From positions 1 to 48,467 of the forward strand of contig JAEOSY010000634.1 of assembly GCA_016840125.1 (NCBI GenBank): a stretch of DNA of 48,467 bases. The letters run 5' to 3'. The position numbers were made by a program, and so were the translations under genes. Source of the DNA: Candidatus Helarchaeota archaeon (GTDB taxonomy: Archaea; Asgardarchaeota; Lokiarchaeia; Helarchaeales; HEL-GB-A). This document shows, in pieces, positions 25,101 through 34,000 of this stretch (the first letter of the stretch is position 1; the number at the start of each line of letters is the position of its first letter). The notes below the pieces were generated by a model. It worked only from the letters and a program-made list of their open reading frames with translations, searched no databases and had not been told where the DNA came from.

Positions 25101-28041
25101 AAGCAGTATTTTAGATCTCTATCTTGAAGATATCAGTGGTGACACTACTCCTGAAATTGTATTTGGGACTACCAAGGGCGAAATATTTGTGATTAATAAT
25201 TCACAAGCTGTTCTTTGGAATTTTACGACTGCAATGGATTTACAATACTTCCTACATGGAAATTTAACTGGAATTGGAAATGATCAACTATTATTGGTGA
25301 ATGACAATAACATTACGGCTTACAATTACATGGGTAATCAAATCTGGAACCGAACTGTGAAAGGTACCATTCGATCAATTGATATTTCTGATATTAATGC
25401 TGATGGTTTGGATGATGTTGGAGTGGCAACTTCAAAATATCTAATCTACCTCTTTAACGGGACTACTGGTGCCGATATTTGGACTCCTTACATCACAGAG
25501 GAACGTCCAACCCATCTGAAATTAGGTAACCTTTTAGGTGATATTAACCAAGAAATAGTCTTTAGTACTGAAGAGGATTACTGTGTAATGCTCGATGGGA
25601 CACAGGGGACTCAAATCCAAAACTTTACTGCCACCTCTATCATTCGTGGGCTCTACACTGCCAACCTAACTAATAATGCTTATCTCGATATTATCCTCCA
25701 TACTGGTTTAGTAACAGGTCAAAATATTACTGCCTTTGCTGGAGATCTGTCTTCAACTCTCTGGAACTTTAACACTCCTTATGGATTTAATGCATTATCC
25801 ATCTTTGATGTTATGAATGATAACTTAGACGAAGTGATTGCAACCACAATTGATAATTATGTATATGTAATAGATAATTCAGGGGTCTTACAGGAGAACT
25901 TCACCAGCGCCCGTAGTGTAAATCTAATTGCAACGAGTGAATTAACGGGCGATGGGGACTCTGAATACATCTTCGGGATGGGAAATAATTATCTGCAGGT
26001 CGTCAACGGTTTTGACTTTCAAACCGTGTGGATGACTGAAGAAGGTGTAGAAATTATAACGTTCCAGTTTATAAGAACAAACGAATCATTACAACTCCTC
26101 TATAATTTGCAAGATCCAATCACAAGCATGCTTGATTCATTCGGATTTTCTCTAACCGGTATGGATGATTTAACCAATCTTGCAAGCTTTGATTTAGGAA
26201 GTATGGATACGAGTGGTGCGGGAGCTGGTGGTATGGATATAGGTGGCTTGGGCAGTATCGGTGGAGGTGGATTCGATCTCTCTGCATTAAACCTAACCGG
26301 CACCAATTTCCCACTAACTGGAATTGGATTAGTAAATATGCTAGAGATGGAAATTTCTGTAATTGCTATACTTCAAGATATGAGTTTACTTGGATCAAGC
26401 CAGCGAGCTTATACAGGTGTTCATGAAGTACGACATGTCGATAAGGATACAATTAACTACCAATTGTACCCACTTATCACAACTGATGTGGACACAACCT
26501 ATGTCCAGTATAAAGTCCGTAATTTTGAGGAACAACCAATAACGGTTCAGAATTTCGCCTTAAATCTAACTTGGAAAGGGCAGCCCTTACCTGAGAATCG
26601 AATTGTATTCGAAGGCTGGAATGGTACTCATTACATAAATCTTGGAGATAATCCTGTTTACAATATCAGTATGGCCGAACTTGGATTAAACTACTCAAAT
26701 GGCATATTGCTCTTTAAACCATATATCGAGATCGAAGAATTAGAGAAAACTTTGGTTACTGTTGATTGGCTAGGTCGGGAAATAAGAATAAGGATAAACA
26801 CCACTGGTGGCACCTCGAACGACCTTATAATCGCACCTTGGGTTGATATTTCTATCGAAATGTCAGGCATTACTACACCCGGCGTTTCTTCAACGATAGC
26901 CTATACAAAAACACACCCAACTTATGTTGTTCAAGCAGTTCCGACACCTGCTGTGCCAACTGATGATGATACTGGCAATGCCTTTTTGCTTATGATTCAA
27001 AGTCCTGTATTTTGGGCGCTACTCGTAGTAGGATTTGCCTCCATCATGGGATTTCAATATATGAATCGGCGTGAGCAAAAAGAAGTAAAGATTATTGCAA
27101 CTAAAAAAATCACTAATTGGTTGAAAAAACGCGAACGGGGTTGGAATACGCTAGTAAATGCGAATGTTATGTCCGAAGATCAGTATTATACGCTTCGCCG
27201 GATCCGATATCGCATTTGGCAAGAACATCTGGTACCTCATCCTATAGAATCAACATTCACTGATAAAATATTAAAGTGGAAACTGATTGGAACCTTCATT
27301 TCCACTGCACTCATGAGGCGATTTTGGAGAGGTGTCAACAAACCTTCCCGACTCATTTGGATCATGAACACCTTGGAGGCAATGATGCTTGCTCCTCTTA
27401 AAAATGCTTATATCACTTTCAAAACGGCTCTAGGTTATATGAATCCATGGGATATGGATCGTCAGAGAAAGCGTGACTTATTGAAGAAAGCGAAAAACAA
27501 GAGGTTCTGGAAAAAAATTGAACCTCCTCGAAAGCCAATTCGGAAGAAACGAGTTGAAATCATCAGTGCTCCCTCAGTCAAACTGAAAGCTAAGTCCCCT
27601 ATTGATCTCCCGAAAGATGCTAAAAAATGGGATGATGAATATAAGACAGATGGGGGGGCGCTTATTAAAAAAATAAGTGATGCTAAAAAACTACCACCAT
27701 TTGCCAGTAGGGATGGCCAAATCTTTTATACACTGTCTCAACGAAAATTCGTAGGTATGACTTTAGGTGAACTCTCGAAAAAGTTGGAGTACCCTGAGTT
27801 CGAGATCCTTGTTTCTCTGGTACGCCTTTTTGAAAAAGGTTTGATTCTCTTACTGCAGGAAGGGAAAACCCTCAGCGATGATCTTTGGGATATCGGCGGT
27901 TCTCTCCGGAAGTACGATTCCGAACTTGAGAAATTGATAGATTCTGCTGAAGATTTGGAAATTGAAATCGAAGAGGGTATCGAGTTTCTCCAAACTGAAG
28001 TCAAAAATGATAACAATAACGAATCATCAACCGAGGACTAG
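22150..28041 (+). CDS. large anchored surface protein with FG-GAP-type propeller
   Basis: The 1963-residue protein starts with a signal sequence (8-27). Residues about 310-415 are hydrophobic and helical (QAYWAALTLMAMIEELMGMM). Gly-rich stretches lie at 721-741 and about 1355-1380. Between them, about 936-1310, is a seven-bladed propeller of FG-GAP/VCBS style (ADMSGDSVDDVIAGSNDGYI, SDINADGLDDV, SELTGDGDSEYIFG) with calcium-type Asp loops. NxT/S sites are many. A membrane helix at 1619-1640 is followed by a basic cytoplasmic tail of about 320 residues. At 1859-1910 this tail looks like a winged helix (MTLGELSKKLEYPEFEILVS). It follows the ATPase by 18 bases with GGGTGA as ribosome site. The exact job is unknown. 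Confidence 0.85.
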   Translation: MKQRTKLFSIGLLAILVSVLFINGFIQINLTNTGSNLGSNKENPTFGNADTQFTMIYGDPTQLTVQKTESVSIDLFPNGSVRSHRVTINFVMENEAYENCSFDLIDRSESCDLDTIKFQKGTFSEVPLYDIIATDEDFGINILKWSNLSVSARSKAEFGYVMTSYKPAPITVETEYWVNGSLIAIDPAKNEINASIGSFVSNIIRIRNIQQPLYSSYDSGKPTTLALLTLMIPYEEEEEDRDITEPIFSAAPILTTEILGIQQASWLVLGDEYELNWSTTVVKGGGWGIIELQPISISLIQASSITGGLFDALSGLLGIVAAQQAYWAALTLMAMIEELMGMMGIFEILLNDIQLMLGTFSMVSYSLINSLLISLVELDMAMTSLQEIYTQLSNMYTDIEAQFGYFDPITSEFRTILGILPEGVTSNGLIGLGIPYMSLPLLIDYYEDIERRIIASFGAQLIELLGSPAVINFTSTTDDFSLLINATATPLPDNSTDFYVFIDIANLSLPIALGYSLNLTASYEFQLDVPLDRLIFEYIDDFFGAPSIPFDMFSIPGSPGSNIPGSYTWILDLLRIGQSALWTTIGNLTRSISTLLLLLDSSFSQETLDLLNATLSGSSDIDLSKPISLESGFTGLSDLLGMFSGLESQFSSPFGSPFGDLIPDMGSTALPTGGVDMTLLENFGFWTSLDIYIEPVLRIRQQLNITLPLDFGNLTAGLETGMGGIGGIAGISGIGGIGDIGLGKSAEDGSMSAWNWTSSGLTVDSFTQTNLLEGSIAYKQVQFDTSGSIDTGNITLARELNYTIPVNQILYSIRTDNTLPTLRVAIVSVNATGHDVYAIKKHDLSDLTAGTWYNFSFNPGSDPYYEYYDPSFDTETVKGVELIITPHTSTSVNLDIDYFNLSRLILPYPYDMTILDGYLIGDGVEILPNITVRDKWTSGLLINAIQLADMSGDSVDDVIAGSNDGYIYILNGTDGMQLWNFSAGSSILDLYLEDISGDTTPEIVFGTTKGEIFVINNSQAVLWNFTTAMDLQYFLHGNLTGIGNDQLLLVNDNNITAYNYMGNQIWNRTVKGTIRSIDISDINADGLDDVGVATSKYLIYLFNGTTGADIWTPYITEERPTHLKLGNLLGDINQEIVFSTEEDYCVMLDGTQGTQIQNFTATSIIRGLYTANLTNNAYLDIILHTGLVTGQNITAFAGDLSSTLWNFNTPYGFNALSIFDVMNDNLDEVIATTIDNYVYVIDNSGVLQENFTSARSVNLIATSELTGDGDSEYIFGMGNNYLQVVNGFDFQTVWMTEEGVEIITFQFIRTNESLQLLYNLQDPITSMLDSFGFSLTGMDDLTNLASFDLGSMDTSGAGAGGMDIGGLGSIGGGGFDLSALNLTGTNFPLTGIGLVNMLEMEISVIAILQDMSLLGSSQRAYTGVHEVRHVDKDTINYQLYPLITTDVDTTYVQYKVRNFEEQPITVQNFALNLTWKGQPLPENRIVFEGWNGTHYINLGDNPVYNISMAELGLNYSNGILLFKPYIEIEELEKTLVTVDWLGREIRIRINTTGGTSNDLIIAPWVDISIEMSGITTPGVSSTIAYTKTHPTYVVQAVPTPAVPTDDDTGNAFLLMIQSPVFWALLVVGFASIMGFQYMNRREQKEVKIIATKKITNWLKKRERGWNTLVNANVMSEDQYYTLRRIRYRIWQEHLVPHPIESTFTDKILKWKLIGTFISTALMRRFWRGVNKPSRLIWIMNTLEAMMLAPLKNAYITFKTALGYMNPWDMDRQRKRDLLKKAKNKRFWKKIEPPRKPIRKKRVEIISAPSVKLKAKSPIDLPKDAKKWDDEYKTDGGALIKKISDAKKLPPFASRDGQIFYTLSQRKFVGMTLGELSKKLEYPEFEILVSLVRLFEKGLILLLQEGKTLSDDLWDIGGSLRKYDSELEKLIDSAEDLEIEIEEGIEFLQTEVKNDNNNESSTED
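24316..24372 (+). repeat. 9-base tandem repeat coding Gly-Gly-Ile
   Basis: About six copies of a GGTGGCATC-like unit encode GGIGGIAGISGIGGIGDIG inside the 1963-residue surface protein. Such repeats change length easily. The unit stays in frame. Confidence 0.7.
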
Positions 28042-28086
28042 AATCATAATAAAAATGAGATGCCTATAAAACAGAGGTAGGGAATT

Positions 28087-31000
28087 ATGAAATACTCTAA
28101 AATATATAGACAGAAATCGAAACTTATTGGTTTACTTCTATTGACATTTCTTTTGATTCAATCTTTCATGGGTGTATCCTTAGCAACTACTGCAAAATAC
28201 GCTCAGAACTATGACGATACAATTCCAGAAATAAGAAGATCTGTTAATGATAACACTTTTGCAGATCTACAAAATCTGCGTGTAACCTTTAACATGAGTG
28301 AGGGCATTAGCCTCATAAGGGGCGTTAATTTCTCGTATGATAGTGTAGGGGCTGGACCACACACAGTTGATATACAATTCGCGGGTGATTCTTCATCCGC
28401 AAACTATTCTGCTACAGGGATCCCTTACGCCAGTAGCGATACATGGAGAATTTTCTACTGTGATGGTCCGATTTACCTTCTCGATGATGCTCCTGCGGTC
28501 AATCTCATCGGAACCCAGCCATCGACCAGTTGTATTCGAATAGGTGGTGATACTCCTAGCACCGGTGATAGCTATCGGGATATGGGAAGTGGTTGGATTG
28601 TTGATTCCTATGAATATCTCATACAGCTCATCTATGAGTGGGTGCTTCCATTGAACATTTCAGAGAGCGTTGCAGGACAGATCACGAGTTCTGATAATAT
28701 AGATGCTTATTTCGTAAACTTAACCGCTGGAGTGCCTTATATGTTCGTTCTAGATCGGACCTCCGGAACTGGCAATCTCAATATACGGTTAGTCGCTAAT
28801 CAAGAACTAACTAATAACAATCTTACCCAGTCTCTAGGAACTTTTGACCCAGAATATCTCGCATATACCCCGATAAGCAATGGAACCTACGTTCTGCTCG
28901 TTGAAGCTGAAACTGGCGGAGTCGATATTGCGGATTACACTATCACATATTTTGTTGATAATGCTCCAACATCGAACACACCAAGTCCCGTAATTACAAC
29001 TAGTACTGGGACAGAAACCATTGGGTGGATTCTCTATGATGATTTTGGCGCTAGCTATTATCGGATTGTGGTCAATTCCACTCCATCTACATGGTATACT
29101 TGGATTAATAATACTGACCTACAATACCCAATTAATCGATCTTTACCTGGCAACTTCAATTATACTATTCAATATAACGATACGGGGAATAATTGGGGAT
29201 TACCTGATGAAGTGAGTGTAACTATTTTAGATAGCCCCCCAACCTCAACAAATCCGGATGATGTAACAACACCTACCAATAGTTCCGCGAGTATTCCATG
29301 GATTCTGACAGATGATTATGGCGCGGGTTATTATCGAGTTTTTGTGAATTTTACACCTTCCACGTGGCAGCTATGGATAAATAACACCTCAATAGACTAT
29401 CCAATCAACACGAGTCTGGGTGGTTTGTATGATTATGTTATTCAGTATAATGATTCCGCTGGAAATTTGGGAACAGCTGACTCGGTAACCGTAGTGGTTG
29501 TGCCGGATACTACACCACCAACCTCCAATCAACCAAGTAATATAACTACCACGAGATCAGGTATTGAAACCATCGATTGGATCCTCTCTGATAATATAAA
29601 TCCGGGTTATTATCGGGTCTTAATTGAATCGACTCCTTTAGGTTGGAATAATTGGATTAATAATACGAACCTACAATATCCAATCAATAGAAGTACACCT
29701 GGAGTTTTCAATTACACAATACAATTTAATGATTCAGCAGGGATTTGGGGTCTGTCTGATACTGTTTTTGTTACCATCCTTGACAACCCTCCAAATTCCA
29801 CCTCCCCTTCAGATATTATAACCTCAACCACAAGCTCCGCGAGCATTCAATGGGTGTTAACAGATGATTACGGAGCTGGTTCCTATCGGGTGATCGTAAA
29901 TTCGACTCCTGGTACCTGGCAACCCTGGACTAACAATACGAATCTAAATATTCCGGTTAATACCACTTTACCTGGGTTAATCAATTATACCATTCAATAC
30001 AATGATTCAGCTGGGCAATTAGGACCCCCTAATACTGTAATTGTGACTATTTTGCTGGATGCACCCCCAACTTCAAGCAATCCTTTAGATATATCCACTT
30101 ATGTATCGTATACTGAAACTATTGGGTGGATCTTAACCGATGATGCCGGAGCTGGCTTTTACCGGGTTTTAGTGAACGGGTCACCTAGTGCTTGGAATCC
30201 ATGGATTAATAATACCTCTTTAGATTACCCTATTAACACAACTGTCTCTGGAATTTATAGTTACATGATAGATTTTAACGATTCAGCAGGTCAACTCGGG
30301 ATATCTGATACAGTCATTATTACAATTGATATTGATGATCAACCTCAATCGAGCCAACCCTCAGCCATTACAACATATGTCGGTTACGCAGAAACGATTG
30401 GCTGGATTATAACTGATGACGTCGGTGCAGGCTTTTACCGGGTTTTAGTAAATGGGTCCCCTAGTACGTGGAGCCCTTATATAAACGGATCGTCTTTAAA
30501 TTATCCAATCAACACTACTATCATAGGGGCTTTCAATTATACAATTCAATACAATGATTCATTTGGTCAAATGGGTGTCCCTCATACAGTAATAGTCTCA
30601 ATATCTACCGATGATCCTCCGACATCTAACCAACCCTCGGATATTGCAACGGTAGTAAATTATGTTGTTTATGTTGGATGGGTTTTGACTGACGATGTAG
30701 GTACAGGCTATTACCGTGTATCTATAAACGGGACTCCAGGACAATGGGCAACTTGGACAAGTGGAACTCCGGTGAATTATCCTATTAACACCTCCAACCT
30801 TGGTGTTTATGATTACACGATTGAATATAATGATACCGCGGGGCAGTGGGGTACGCCCGATACTGTTATTATAACAGTTACTGAACCTCCACCTTTTCCT
30901 ACAAGTGAAACCCAAGTTAATCTAACCTGTTCCATAAATGGTACGATTGCAGCGGATCAAACTGGATTTGCCATACCGGTGCAGGGATGGAATAGTACTT

Positions 31001-34000
31001 ATTTAAATATGACTGTATCCGATGTCATGCTTTACGATTATGATTATGAGATTGAGAATGATGTGGGGGGTGGATATGGATTCAGATATCGCCTAGATAC
31101 AGCTGCAGGCGAAGAATGGGTGATGGGATTTAACCTTACGGGAAGTTGTACTTTAGATACCATTGATTTCATGTATACTACCTATGTAGGAATTTTAGAA
31201 TGGGGTATTGATACGGCTTATACACAGGTAACTATCTATAACGCTACGTATCATGGAAACAACAGCCGGATTGAACCAGATCAGGTGATTTATAATGAAA
31301 CTGAATTAGGATTAGAAGCACCATTACCTCTTGTATATCCCTGGGTTTCAGGAAGCACTGCTGGCTACTGGAATGGAACGCTAACCAACAAGCCTATCTT
31401 GAATGTTACTAATACATATAATGGATACTTCTTTATTGGATTCAGAACGAACTCATCCTTCTTCTGGCATTACATGAACGATGCGGATGATGCAGAAGGT
31501 GATCAAGGAATCGTATACAGAAAGGGATTTGCAGATTCATGGTATAATACAAGCACACCAACAGATCTCTCATTGCTACTGGATATTATTCCTCTGCAGA
31601 GTAGCGCGAGTCCATCCGAACTGAATATGCTGTTAAATTCAATTCCTGTTACTGCTCTTGGGAGCTGGAATACCTCGAGCTTCCTCATCCCAGAAGTTTC
31701 AGGGGAAATCCTCTTCGATGTATCTGCAAATTGGTACAATATCTCATTCCAAGCCAATTGGACGAGCCAGCTACTGCAATTGGGTACCGCAGTCACTTCC
31801 TATTATGCGGAACCTCAGAATCCCATCGTTAGTTGGAATGTCACCATTCCAGCTGTTTTCGCGACAGGATCTTATGATAAAAAAATCAACGTCACGATCC
31901 CGGTCACTTGGAACACTACCAATGTCTATTATAATACTGTTGAACACAATAACAATTCGTGGGAGGAAATTACCAATTCCAAGTATGTGTTAATTGGTGA
32001 TGCAGATAATGGAATGTGGATAGTTACCTGTGATGGCGCAAATTGGATATATGACCTTACTCTTTCGAAATCAGTTCTATACACTTTCGATGTTGTCAAT
32101 ATTACAGCTAGTTTAATCAATCCTGTTTTTGATAGTGGAAATGATACCACCCAAGTCTTCATAACTGATCAGTATTCACTTGTTCTTGATGACACCTTGA
32201 CAGGGAAAGGTGTTGGAACTTTTATTAATCTCACATGGAACGTCGCCCAGAGCATCCATACGGATGGGATATACCAAATCATTGTATCCTGGTTTAATGG
32301 GACGGAGGCAGGAATGTACAATGCAAGTGTGCAAGTCTATAACTCAACGTCCATTGCGATTGTAAGTCCAGAACATCGAGGCACAATAATCGAAATGGCA
32401 AAGGGACAGATATTTAATTTAACAATCTATTATAATATGTCCTACTGGACTGGAAGTTCTTGGGGGACGCTGCACTTGAATAACACAATGGGTGCGAACG
32501 TAACTTATATTTTTCAGGGGGCGGCACCCAAACCGATGGTTAATACTACAATTGGAGGCTACTCAGCCTGGACTGTGACAATTACCTCCCCCAATATCTA
32601 TGGAACCTACCCGATCTATATAAATGCGACCGCGTGGGGTAATATTCAGAATTACACAAATTATTTAATCACTTTACAAGTCAAACAATACGGAACAAAT
32701 CTTATATTTAATGATACTGCGAAAGAAGTCGTTTGGGGAACGCCCATCGCATATGGCTTCATCTATACCAATTTAACTGGCCATTCCATTATAACGGATA
32801 ATATTACCATCGACTGGAAATATGATTCTGATGGGGCATATCGAGGTGTTTTACTGGAAGGGTTAAATTATACAGTATCATATAATGGGGGTACAGAGGA
32901 ATACACGATTACATTCTCCAACTTCTCAGCTCACACGTATAAACTACTCTTTCACATCGAGGGCGATGTTTATCAATCACAACAGGCACATCTGACACTC
33001 ATATTCAACAATAGGACCACCTCTTTGATTAATCAGACGAACGTTCCAAGGTTGGTGTATCAAACTAATGGTCTTCTGAATATAACAGTTTATTATGAGG
33101 ATTTAGAGGACAATCTAGGAATTTCTGGAGGTCTTATACAATCAAACTGGTCCTTAATTAAGGATTATCTAGTGCAGGAGATTGGCGGAGGATTTTACAA
33201 ACTCTCCTTGAATGTTTCGAGCGTAGCGTTAAATAATTATTCAATTTTAATAAGTGCGAATAAAAATAATTATGAGGCTGCGAATTTACTAATCCAGTTA
33301 GAGATTTATGGGTATCCTACAAATATTACGTCTTTATATGCTCAGAATTTAACCGGAAACTATGCAGTTATTTATGCAATGGAAAACTGGACAATTTCCT
33401 TTGAATATATAAATGCATCTAATGGAGCAGGTTTGACAGGAGCAACCATTTCTGCAACTTTGGGAGGCGAAATTTGTGCTTGGCAAAATGGGGTAAATGG
33501 AAATTATACTGTTTGGGCGGATGCTAGTAAATTAATAGCACCTGTGTCCGGACAAAACTATACGTTATCAATAATTATCGAAAAAGGACTGTACGAGACC
33601 CAAATTATCATAATTACAGTCAATATCACCGATTTACCAACACAGCTTTATCCAGAATATGCGCTTATCGCTGCCACAATCGATGATTTTTTTGAGATTC
33701 GGGTGCAACTGAATGATACATACAACCAGCTGGGTGTCGATGGGACTGTATGGTATGATTTTCAGGGGCAACAACAGGAAATGCACTCCATAGGGATCCT
33801 CGGGTTATATTCTGCAATTATAAACCTAACAGATTATGTTTCAGGCGTTTATCAAATAAATATCAGTTCTTGGGCAGTGGATTATCAAAATGCATCCATA
33901 AATATTGCCTTGAATGTTTCTCGTTTGAAAATCTACCTGATCCCCGAAAGTGATCCCTTTACAGGATACACAACCGTAATTTTGAATACTACCATTCAAA

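Noticed and set aside
26100..26314. Two Pro-rich minus-strand frames in the 1963-residue gene
   Set aside because: They are the complement of glycine-rich coding DNA (GGT/GGC read as ACC/GCC) and have no start signals.
28960..30885. Regular ~270-base periodicity that might suggest an array
   Set aside because: The units are diverged protein-coding Ig-like repeats in one open frame, not CRISPR repeats with unique spacers.
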